A DNA stretch of 12,758 nucleotides from Thermoplasmata archaeon (GTDB lineage Archaea; Thermoplasmatota; Thermoplasmata; RBG-16-68-12; JAGMCJ01): positions 1-12,758 of the forward strand of contig JAGMCJ010000108.1 of NCBI GenBank assembly GCA_023129265.1. The letters run 5' to 3'. Below the pieces are notes generated by a model. That model saw nothing but the letters and a program-made list of their open reading frames with translations. It was not told the DNA's origin and did no database searches. Each line of letters opens with the position of its first letter. The first letter of the stretch is position 1. A program made the position numbers and the translations under genes. Shown piece by piece: positions 1-5,929 of this stretch.

Positions 1-67
1 ACTACATATATTTTGGTATTCTGTTTATACATTTTAAAACATATGCACATACACCAGCGCCTCAAGC
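1..67. other. AT-rich sequence downstream of pstB
   Basis: This short AT-rich stretch follows the pstB stop codon. On the minus strand it contains a T-rich run (TGTTTTAAAATG) that could help end transcription. It also has TATA-like stretches (GTATAAAC and AAATATATG) that might serve a further minus-strand gene outside the window. A phoU gene often follows pstB in this position, but none is visible here. These readings are weak because the sequence is only 67 bases long. Confidence 0.3.
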
Positions 68-829
68 TCATAACTCACCCTTGAAGTAGGCCTGCGTCCT
101 CTTGTCCTTGGGATTCTCGAGCAGCTGCTTCATCGGACCGTACTCGACAAGCTTGCCGAGGTAGATGAACGCCCCGTAGTCCCCGAGCCGCCTAGCGCGG
201 CGGAGGTTGTGCGTAACTACAACGACCGTGAGCTCCTTCTTCAGGGTGAGCAGCCTCTCCTCGATCTTCTTTGCGGAGATCGGATCGAGCGCTGAGGTGG
301 GCTCGTCCGCCAGGATTATCTCGGGCTCGACGGCGAGACCCCTGGCCAGACAGAGCCGTTGCTGTTGGCCGATGGAGAGCTTCCACGCCGGAGTGTCCAG
401 CCTGTCCTTGACCTCCTCCCAGATCCCTGCCTGCCTGAGGTGGTCCTCCACGATGCTATCGAGCTTGTCCCTGTCCCTCTCGCCGTGTATCTTGGGTCCG
501 TAGGCAACGTTGTCGTATATCGACATCGGCAGCGGGTAGGGTCTCTGGAACAGGAGCCCCATCTTCCTCCTTATCTCGATGATGTCCGCCTTCGGGTCGA
601 AGACGTCCTCCCCGTCGACCAGGACCTCTCCTCGGACCGTCACATCATCGATGAGGTCTATCAGCCTGTTGAAGGACTTCAGAAGGGTCGTCTTCCCGCA
701 GCCAGAAGGCCCTATGATCACCGTTATCTTCTTGTCCGGTATATCCAGCGTGACATCCTTCAGGGCGCAGTGCTTGCCATAGAACACCGTCAGATTTCGT
801 ACCTGTATGTGCGGCTTTGCTATCACCAT
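68..829 (-). CDS. pstB: PstB, phosphate ABC transporter ATP-binding protein
   Basis: This is the cytoplasmic ATPase that powers phosphate import through the PstA/PstC channel. The 253-residue product has the full ABC set: Walker A GPSGCGKT (40-47), Q-loop glutamine 95, signature LSIGQQQR (151-158), Walker B IILADEP (171-177) with catalytic E176, and switch H207 in THN. Subfamily traits of PstB are the Q-loop context FQRPYPLPMSIYDNVAYGP, the DY-AF-YLGKLVE-GP stretch after the switch, and the ENPKDKRT tail. The second signature position is Ile, where most PstB proteins have Gly (LSGGQ). The ATG at 829 is chosen because it follows a perfect GGAGGTG ribosome binding site (839-845) and lies one base after the pstA stop. 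A longer frame reaching 1066 only reads pstA out of frame. Identification is very secure; phosphate specificity rests on family and neighbours. Confidence 0.96.
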   Translation of the reverse strand: MVIAKPHIQVRNLTVFYGKHCALKDVTLDIPDKKITVIIGPSGCGKTTLLKSFNRLIDLIDDVTVRGEVLVDGEDVFDPKADIIEIRRKMGLLFQRPYPLPMSIYDNVAYGPKIHGERDRDKLDSIVEDHLRQAGIWEEVKDRLDTPAWKLSIGQQQRLCLARGLAVEPEIILADEPTSALDPISAKKIEERLLTLKKELTVVVVTHNLRRARRLGDYGAFIYLGKLVEYGPMKQLLENPKDKRTQAYFKGEL

Positions 830-830
830 C

Positions 831-1685
831 TCATCTCCCACCTCCAATCGAGAACCTCTTCGCCAGTATCCTCGAGCTGACGCTGAGACAGAGGACCATG
901 AGGAGCAACACGAACGCAGCCGCGTAGGCGGCGTCCTGTACATTGGAGAAGGGACTGTTGTAGAGGAAGTACACCGCCAACGGGAGCGAGGCGACCGGGT
1001 CGGCGAGGGAGGAGGGCAGGTAGTTCGAGTATCCAGCGGTGAACAGGATGGACGCAGCGTCCCCAATCGCCCGCCCGAACGCGAGGAGAATGCCCGTAAT
1101 CACGCCTGGCAAAGCCCACCTCGCGGTGACTTTGAACGAGGTCTCGAAGCGCGTGCTTCCCACCGCGTAGGAGGCCTCCTTGAGCTCCTTGGGAACCATC
1201 TTCAGGACCTCGTCGATTGCCCGGATTAGTATGGGGAGCTCGAGCAACGTGAGGACAAGGATGCCGGCCATCAGCGATGTCCTCATCCCGATGTAGACCA
1301 TGATGGAGAACGCGAACGCCCCGTAGACTATCGACGGCGTTCCCCAGAGGACATCCAAGGAGAGTCTCGTAAGCCTCGCGAACAACCCTCCCCTCGAGTA
1401 GTCCTTCTGAAGGTACAGGGCGACGGGGATGCTTATCAGCGTGGCGAGTCCAGTCGCGCCGATGGCCAAGTAGACGGAGCCGACTATGGCGTTCAGGATC
1501 CCGCCTCCGCCACGCCCAAGAAGGAAGCTTGCGGTGTGGGTCTTCGTCAGCATGTCCACCGACAGTGCGGAGATGCCCCTGACGGTGATGATGGCCATTG
1601 TTCCCAACAGGCTGGCGATGACCACTGCGGTCGAGGCTATCATGAGGAACTTGAAGATGCTCTCGGTCAGCTTCCTTTTATTCAA
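831..1685 (-). CDS. pstA: PstA, phosphate ABC transporter permease
   Basis: This is one of the two membrane subunits of the phosphate importer, pairing with PstC. The 284-residue product is strongly hydrophobic with about six membrane spans (roughly 14-34, 66-92, 112-133, 137-156, 190-212 and 252-272). The cytoplasmic EAA loop that docks on PstB is seen as EASYAVGSTRFET (170-182), with the conserved G about nine residues into the ALPG..TG..LAFGRAIGDAA stretch that follows. The start codon is TTG at 1685: it overlaps the last codons of pstC by 8 bases and has a strong G-rich binding site just upstream. The first in-frame ATG is codon 15, inside the first membrane span, so the TTG is preferred. 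Overlap with pstC and a one-base gap to pstB indicate translational coupling and fixed subunit ratios. Confidence 0.94.
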   Translation of the reverse strand: MNKRKLTESIFKFLMIASTAVVIASLLGTMAIITVRGISALSVDMLTKTHTASFLLGRGGGGILNAIVGSVYLAIGATGLATLISIPVALYLQKDYSRGGLFARLTRLSLDVLWGTPSIVYGAFAFSIMVYIGMRTSLMAGILVLTLLELPILIRAIDEVLKMVPKELKEASYAVGSTRFETSFKVTARWALPGVITGILLAFGRAIGDAASILFTAGYSNYLPSSLADPVASLPLAVYFLYNSPFSNVQDAAYAAAFVLLLMVLCLSVSSRILAKRFSIGGGR

Positions 1686-2571
1686 CGCTCCACCCCCTCT
1701 TCAGTCTGCGAAGGACCAGTCGGGCCCCTAGGTTGAATGCGAGGACGATCACCAGCAGAACGAGAGCAGCGAAGAGCAGGGCCGACCCGGATAGGGGGAT
1801 ACTCATCAACTCGCCGTACTCCTTGGCGATTAGCGAGGGTAACGGGGAAGCTGGGTCGAAGACCGATGTCGGGACGATCTCCTTGTTCCCCACGACCATC
1901 AGGACCGCCATTGTCTCTCCGAAGGCCCTGGAGAAGCCTAGCACGACAGCGGCGACTATGCCTGGAGAGGCCGAGCGAAGGACGACATGCCTTGTCGTTT
2001 CCCACTTTGTGGCACCCAGAGCAAGCGATGTCTCCCTTGCTGCGAGGGGTACCGATTGGAGCACTTCCCCGGAGACCGAGATGACGATCGGGAACACCAT
2101 GACCGCCAGGATGATCCCCGCCGTCAGAACGGTGAAGCCCGAGGTCGAGACTCCGAAGATGGGAGCGACATAGTCCCTTATGAACGGCACGAGCACCAGA
2201 AAGGCCCACAACCCGAAGACCACGGAAGGAATGCAGGCCAGGAGGTCGATGAGCGGGCGAACGATGTCCTTAATCCTCTTGTGCGCATACTCGGAGAGGT
2301 ACGTCGCGGTCAGAAGGCTGAGCGGGACGCTTATGGCCATGGCTATTCCCGTCACCCAGAGCGTGCCCATGATCGGTCCGAAGAGACCGTAGCGGCCACG
2401 CTCGGGATTCCAGTCGGAGGAGCCCAGCAGATCCCAAAGGGGCCTCTCCCCGAGAATGGGGATCGACTTCAGGAAGAGCCCGATGGCAATCACAACGATG
2501 AGAAGGGCGCAGAAGAGCGTCGCTAGGAACATCAGTCTGCTTGACACCTTCTCCTTGATTCTTCTCCACAT
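1678..2571 (-). CDS. pstC: PstC, phosphate ABC transporter permease (intact copy)
   Basis: This is the second membrane subunit of the phosphate importer. The 297-residue product has an N-terminal span (about 13-34), an outer loop, and a permease core with the EAA loop RETSLALGATKWETT (179-193) and the family pattern FSRAFGETMAVLMVVGN near the C terminus, which is typical of PstC. Length is normal for the family. The ATG at 2571 has AGGAGG (2581-2586) nine bases upstream. The stop codon overlaps the pstA start by 8 bases. The gene is separated from usp upstream by 95 bases in which no clear promoter was seen. Its first 30 codons are nearly identical to those of a second, degraded pstC copy about 2.1 kb upstream in the operon. 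Confidence 0.95.
   Translation of the reverse strand: MWRRIKEKVSSRLMFLATLFCALLIVVIAIGLFLKSIPILGERPLWDLLGSSDWNPERGRYGLFGPIMGTLWVTGIAMAISVPLSLLTATYLSEYAHKRIKDIVRPLIDLLACIPSVVFGLWAFLVLVPFIRDYVAPIFGVSTSGFTVLTAGIILAVMVFPIVISVSGEVLQSVPLAARETSLALGATKWETTRHVVLRSASPGIVAAVVLGFSRAFGETMAVLMVVGNKEIVPTSVFDPASPLPSLIAKEYGELMSIPLSGSALLFAALVLLVIVLAFNLGARLVLRRLKRGWSVE
1690..1697 (-). promoter_or_regulatory. Ribosome binding site supporting the TTG start of pstA
   Basis: The minus strand reads GGGGGTGG here, six of eight bases matching GGAGGTGA, and ends four bases before TTG at 1685. It lies inside the end of pstC. It decides the start, because the next ATG would remove the N-terminal part of the first membrane span. 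Confidence 0.6.
2482..2571 (-). repeat. Direct repeat, copy 1: 5' end of intact pstC
   Basis: These 90 bases match 4621-4710 in the same orientation and without gaps. I count five mismatches (at 2499, 2554, 2555, 2556 and 2560), so 85 of 90 bases agree, including one uninterrupted run of 54 identical bases (2500-2553). Identity falls to 19 of 30 in the next 30 bases into the gene. Confidence 0.9.
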
Positions 2572-2666
2572 CTAGCTCATCCTCCTGAAGACGCGACTGG
2601 CTCTCTCGAAGCAGTCTTCTTCTGGGAAGTCTGGGTGTTTCATATCTGAATGGGCGGGCTTTGACG

Positions 2667-3494
2667 TTACTCACGAAAGATCAGCGTGGGCCTGAGCGAG
2701 TGATGCATTACCTTGGAGGCCACCTCGCCCAGAAGCATGTCTGCAACGGCCGATGTCCCCCGGTAGCCCATCACGATTAGATCGAAGTCCCGCTTCCTTG
2801 CCTCGGCCAGTATCTCTTCGGCGGGCTTGCCGATTCTGACCATTTCTCCGGCGGCCACCCCGTGTTCCTTGAGTATCTCGACCCCCGCATGGACGAACTC
2901 CCAAGCCTGGTTCACGGCTTCGCTCGACTTCCACGGCGAGATAGAGAGCACGGTCACGTCCGCCCCTGCTGCCTTCGCTATACTCGTAGCAAACCTGATG
3001 GCCCTGTACGAGCATTTCGACCCCGCCGTGCACATCAGAATGTTGGCGACGTCTCTCAACTTCTTAACGACGATGACGGGCTTCTTCGCATGATGGATTA
3101 TCTGCGAAGAGATCCCTCCCAGGAGGAATTCCATCACGGCCGAAGTTCCGTGCGAGCCGACGACCAGGAGGTCGAAGTTCTCCTCGTGGAGCTCATTGAG
3201 CACCTCGGCCGCTGGAGATACGCCCTCCCTTATTCTGACTCCTATGTCGACCTTCAGGCCCTTCTTGAACTTCTTCAACTCTGATGTCATCCTGCGCTCT
3301 TGCTTGTCGATATCATCTTTCGTCTTAGCGACCATGGCACCCCAGCCTGGGTAGATGAGCGCTTCCTCCACGACATGGATGACCTCCAGCTCCGCACCGA
3401 GAATGCGAGCCAGATTGACACCATACCTGAGCGCAGTATTCTCCTCAATGTCCTCGTCAACAGCTACCAACAATCTCTCAATGTCGCCAGTCAC
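2667..3494 (-). CDS. Tandem universal stress protein (two UspA domains)
   Basis: This is a soluble universal stress family protein with two UspA domains in one chain (about residues 5-144 and 148-275), so one molecule can imitate the usual Usp dimer. Each half starts with the family's beta strand (RLLVAVDED; NILMCTAGS) and has the nucleotide-loop pattern G-2x-G-9x-G: GSHG (113-116) then G126, and GYRG (243-246) then G256. The Ser or Thr that usually follows the last Gly in ATP-binding members is Gly in domain 1 and Glu in domain 2, so ATP binding is uncertain. I chose GTG at 3494 because GGGGTGAT lies just before it; a TTG at 3515 would add seven residues and has only weak upstream signals. 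The start overlaps nothing but sits 4 bases after the tauE stop. Its role may be to sense energy or stress for the neighbouring transporters (inference). Confidence 0.88.
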   Translation of the reverse strand: MTGDIERLLVAVDEDIEENTALRYGVNLARILGAELEVIHVVEEALIYPGWGAMVAKTKDDIDKQERRMTSELKKFKKGLKVDIGVRIREGVSPAAEVLNELHEENFDLLVVGSHGTSAVMEFLLGGISSQIIHHAKKPVIVVKKLRDVANILMCTAGSKCSYRAIRFATSIAKAAGADVTVLSISPWKSSEAVNQAWEFVHAGVEILKEHGVAAGEMVRIGKPAEEILAEARKRDFDLIVMGYRGTSAVADMLLGEVASKVMHHSLRPTLIFRE

Positions 3495-3497
3495 TTT

Positions 3498-3505
3498 ATC
3501 ACCCC
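3498..3505 (-). promoter_or_regulatory. Ribosome binding site supporting the GTG start of usp
   Basis: The minus strand reads GGGGTGAT three bases before GTG at 3494. GGTGAT is an exact match to the 3' part of the GGAGGTGAT sequence that pairs with the 16S rRNA tail. It spans the tauE stop codon (TGA), so translation of usp is probably coupled to tauE. Confidence 0.55.
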
Positions 3506-4269
3506 GCCCAACCAAATGCGACCTTTGCGAGCGTCAAGATTCCGAGGACAGAGATGGCTATGCCCACCATGACCCTGAGATTCCTTGCATGGACCTTCTT
3601 CACAGTAAACGCGGCTATCGGAACGGAGATGAGGCCGCCTATCAGGAGCCAAGGCACAAGACCCCACTGCGCGTTCGGAACGAACAGGAGGAAGAGAACC
3701 GCTCCCACCGCAGAAGTCAGGCCCTCCGCCACGGAGCATATCCCGATTGCGCTCTTGCTGTGCACACCTGAAAGTATCTGGCCACCCGTGGCGACTGGGC
3801 CATAACCCCCACCGCTTATCCCCTTGTTGAAAGCCGCGAAGAGGCCCAGTCCGACTATCTTTTTCATGGTCAGCACGAACGTCCTCCCGAAGGTGAGGAG
3901 TATGACCACACCGATGGAGAGAACCATGATGCCGATGTAGAGCTTTATGTAGTCCCCTGGAAGGCTGACAAATGCAAAGACGGAGATTACCACCCCGATT
4001 ATGCTGCAGACAGAGAGGATAACCATTACCTTGAGATCGATTGATCCCGATCTGAGATTCACGTTCCCAAAATAGTGATGAAACGTTCCCGCCAAGAGTC
4101 CGGTCATGAACTCGCTGAGAAGGAGGGCTGGAACAATCTGAAGGAGGCCGAATCCCATGATGAGGAGGACAGGGGTGAGGCTGGTTCCATAGCCCATTCC
4201 AAGGGAGGAATCGGTATACTCGAATATGAAGGCCAGAAAGATCAGAAGCATGATGGATCCTAGGAACAT
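3499..4269 (-). CDS. TauE/SafE-family anion exporter-like membrane protein
   Basis: This is a 256-residue polytopic membrane protein of the TauE/SafE (formerly DUF81) family, whose studied members move sulfite, sulfoacetate or other organic and inorganic anions out of the cell. About seven to eight hydrophobic spans are visible. The two-fold internal repeat of the family shows as DSSLGMGYGTSLTPVLL (20-36) and NKGISGGGYGPVATGGQ (148-164), and the HH-x2-GNV motif after span 2 is present (64-70). The ATG at 4269 has GGAG eight bases upstream and lies three bases after the stop of the degraded pstC copy. The usp gene follows after four bases, so the two are almost certainly cotranscribed. Placement inside a pst operon is unusual; substrate cannot be read from the sequence, but an oxyanion is a fair guess (inference). 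Confidence 0.87.
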   Translation of the reverse strand: MFLGSIMLLIFLAFIFEYTDSSLGMGYGTSLTPVLLIMGFGLLQIVPALLLSEFMTGLLAGTFHHYFGNVNLRSGSIDLKVMVILSVCSIIGVVISVFAFVSLPGDYIKLYIGIMVLSIGVVILLTFGRTFVLTMKKIVGLGLFAAFNKGISGGGYGPVATGGQILSGVHSKSAIGICSVAEGLTSAVGAVLFLLFVPNAQWGLVPWLLIGGLISVPIAAFTVKKVHARNLRVMVGIAISVLGILTLAKVAFGWAG

Positions 4270-4272
4270 GAA

Positions 4273-4710
4273 TCAGTCTCCATCCTTCTCATGAGGTTTT
4301 CCCTTCCATTGCTGCGTGGAGTCCGTTCGACAGAAGCAACGTGATGTTCCCGTCATCGGGGTCGAGACATCGGAGAGAGGATACATATAATCCCGAATCA
4401 ATGGCACGGTCACGAGAAAGATACACAATCCGAAGATCATGGAAGGAATGCCAGCTGGGAAATCAACGAGCTGCCGCACAAAGTCCCTAATCCTCTTGGG
4501 TGCGTGTTCCGAGAGGTGAGTACGCCTCAAGAGGCTCAACGGCACGCTTATGGCCATGAGTATCCCGGTCACCGAAGAAGTTACCTCTCTGATGGGGGGA
4601 ACCGACTCCAGGAGAAGGCGGATGGCAATCACAACGACGAGAAGGGCGCAGAAGAGCGTCGCTAGGAACATCAGTCTGCTTGACACCTTCTCTACGATCC
4701 TTCTCCACAT
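4273..4710 (-). pseudogene. Truncated, decayed second copy of pstC
   Basis: This open frame of 145 codons aligns with the intact PstC from its first residue to about residue 117 (matching PstC 1-143), then runs into an unrelated 28-residue polar tail. Compared with the intact copy it has an in-frame loss of 26 codons after residue 38-43, removing the outer loop after span 1, and it lacks everything after the third span, including the EAA loop needed to contact PstB. It cannot act as a permease. The first 30 codons are nearly identical to pstC, while the remainder is clearly diverged. Its ribosome binding site is weakened (GAGAGG in place of AGGAGG at the matching position, 4720-4725). The frame is still open and ends three bases before tauE, so it may be translated, at least as a leader that couples pstS to tauE. 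Remnant status is the best reading; a short membrane protein with a new job is less likely. Confidence 0.85.
4621..4710 (-). repeat. Direct repeat, copy 2: 5' end of decayed pstC copy
   Basis: This is the partner of 2482-2571, at a constant offset of 2139 bases, with 85 of 90 matching positions. Weak similarity (9 of 15 bases) continues upstream through the ribosome binding site, showing that the duplication included the start region and not only coding sequence. Confidence 0.9.
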
Positions 4711-4740
4711 CCGACTCAGCCTCTCGAATGGGCGTTCGTC

Positions 4741-5715
4741 TTATTCTTCGAGCTTCGCCAGCTCCAGTTCGAGCCTCTCATGCGAAAGGGGAACGTAACC
4801 CACGTCAGCCACGTACTCCTGTCCGTCCGTCAGAATCCAGGTGAGGAAGTCCTTGACGCCGCCGCTCGGCTTTCCCTTGGTCACGAGGTTGAGATCTCTG
4901 GCTGGCGGGGAGGGGTAATCGCCCCGCTTGATGGCATCGATCAGCGTGCTCTTGTTCTGATAGAAGTTCTCGTCCTCGTCCACTTGTCCGTTGCCGTTCA
5001 GGTCGATGGGCACGATTGCAAGGTCCGTTGCCGGTTCGCCGGTGTCTATGTTGTAGGCGTAGTTCACGTTGTTGTAGCCGAGCGCAAGACTGTCCCTCGC
5101 CACCTCGGCGGCCACGCCGGGGTCTCCGACTATCTCGGTCCCGAGCAGGTCGCCCTGATAGTAGCCAAGGTATTTCGCCCATATCTGGGCAGCACCGCAG
5201 GCGTCAGCCCGCGAGAGCACATGGATGCTGTCGGCGTTCGTCGTGTTGACGACCTCGCCCCAATCCGTGATGTCCCCCGTGATCCAGATGCCGATGAACT
5301 GCTCGACCGTCACGCCCTGAACCATCAGCTCATCGAGGACTGGGTTGTTCCTGTTCACCGTGACGACGACGCCGTCCTTGGCCACCGAGACCCAGAACGC
5401 ACCTTGGGAGATCTCCTCAGGGAAGATTTCCCTGGAGACCATCCCAATGTCGGTGAGGCCGCTCAGGACATCCGTCATGCCTTGACCAGCGCCGCCACCG
5501 CTGATGTCAACCCTCAGTTCAGGATTGAGGGATTCGTACTCTTCTCCCCACGTCACCATCATGGGGTAGAGGGCCCAAGCGCCGGACACACGAATCGTTT
5601 CCACCTTCTCGCTTGTCAGGATCGAATAGGATATCGCCGCGATCAGGAGAGCCAAGACGACCACGATGAAGAGAACACGAGCGGTCACTCTCCTTTTGTG
5701 CGAAGTATCCCTCAT
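4741..5715 (-). CDS. pstS: PstS, membrane-anchored phosphate-binding protein
   Basis: This is the extracytoplasmic solute-binding protein that captures phosphate for PstCAB. The 324-residue product starts with a basic segment and one membrane span (about 14-33) with no lipobox cysteine, so it is probably tethered by an uncleaved anchor. The PBP-like pattern is clear: VSGAWALYPMMVTWGEEY (43-60), SGGGAGQGMTDVLSGLTDIG (72-91) and VLSRADACGAAQIW (166-179). Near the C terminus is an EF-hand-like loop DLNGNGQVDEDE (238-249). I chose ATG at 5715 because the strong TATA box at 5739-5748 predicts transcription starting near 5720; the upstream TTG at 5727 would lie before that. There is no good ribosome binding site, as expected for a nearly leaderless mRNA. 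It is the first gene of the operon. The family also has members for other oxyanions, but the intact pstCAB neighbours favour phosphate. Confidence 0.92.
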   Translation of the reverse strand: MRDTSHKRRVTARVLFIVVVLALLIAAISYSILTSEKVETIRVSGAWALYPMMVTWGEEYESLNPELRVDISGGGAGQGMTDVLSGLTDIGMVSREIFPEEISQGAFWVSVAKDGVVVTVNRNNPVLDELMVQGVTVEQFIGIWITGDITDWGEVVNTTNADSIHVLSRADACGAAQIWAKYLGYYQGDLLGTEIVGDPGVAAEVARDSLALGYNNVNYAYNIDTGEPATDLAIVPIDLNGNGQVDEDENFYQNKSTLIDAIKRGDYPSPPARDLNLVTKGKPSGGVKDFLTWILTDGQEYVADVGYVPLSHERLELELAKLEE

Positions 5716-5738
5716 AGCAAGGACCAAATTGTTTAGGA

Positions 5739-5748
5739 CTATATATAA
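5739..5748 (-). promoter_or_regulatory. pstS core promoter (TATA box, proximal)
   Basis: On the minus strand TTATATATAG is preceded by the BRE-like CCAAAAGGG. Archaeal transcription usually starts about 25 bases downstream of the TATA centre, which here gives roughly 5720, about five bases before the ATG at 5715. This fits a nearly leaderless transcript. Confidence 0.7.
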
Positions 5749-5762
5749 CCCTTTTGGTAGTG

Positions 5763-5770
5763 TATATAAA
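5763..5770 (-). promoter_or_regulatory. Second TATA-like box upstream of pstS
   Basis: The minus strand reads TTTATATA about 23 bases upstream of the proximal box. It would give a start near 5740 and a leader of about 25 bases. Its BRE region (CATAACG) is poorer than that of the proximal box. It could be a second promoter or a bound site of an AT-rich regulator. Confidence 0.4.
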
Positions 5771-5879
5771 CGTTATGGTGGACATCGTGATGGCGCGAAA
5801 TTCCTTGTCAAATCTGTTCTGACGCTCGCCTAGGGCGTGCCGGATTCACTCGGGTCAGATCCAAGCCACACAGCGGGAC

Positions 5880-5893
5880 AAAAGGTTTATAGA
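5880..5893 (+). promoter_or_regulatory. Core promoter of the RAM-domain gene
   Basis: The plus strand carries a BRE-like ACAAAAGG followed by TTTATAGA (TATA at 5886-5893). Transcription would start around 5914, leaving a leader of about 16 bases before ATG at 5930. A bulged inverted repeat (CTGCTG / CAGCGCAG, about 5898-5917) lies over the predicted start and might be a regulator site. Together with the pstS promoters this makes 5716-5929 a divergent control region; nothing else was recognised in it. Confidence 0.6.
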
Positions 5894-5929
5894 CACATCT
5901 GCTGTATTCCAGCGCAGTAGGTCGATAAG

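Noticed and set aside
829..1066. N-terminal extension of pstB to 1066
   Set aside because: The added 79 residues are low-complexity Ser/Arg/Pro-rich and are simply pstA read in another frame. A perfect ribosome binding site lies before the ATG at 829.
1987..2526. Plus-strand open frame of 179 codons opposite pstC
   Set aside because: Charged, low-complexity translation opposite a clear membrane protein gene.
2270..2674. Minus-strand open frame of 134 codons crossing the usp-pstC gap
   Set aside because: Most of it is pstC in another frame, and the part in the gap is Arg-rich without similarity to known proteins.
4780..5736. Plus-strand open frame of 318 codons opposite pstS
   Set aside because: The translation is His/Arg/Val-rich without family marks and lies wholly opposite pstS. 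It is an antisense shadow caused by GC-rich third codon positions.
5775..5822. 15-codon open frame on the plus strand in the pstS upstream region
   Set aside because: It has no ribosome binding site and is too short to separate from chance.
5821..5838. Short hairpin CGCC-TAG-GGCG in the divergent region as an operator
   Set aside because: A four-base stem is expected by chance, and it matches no known regulator site.
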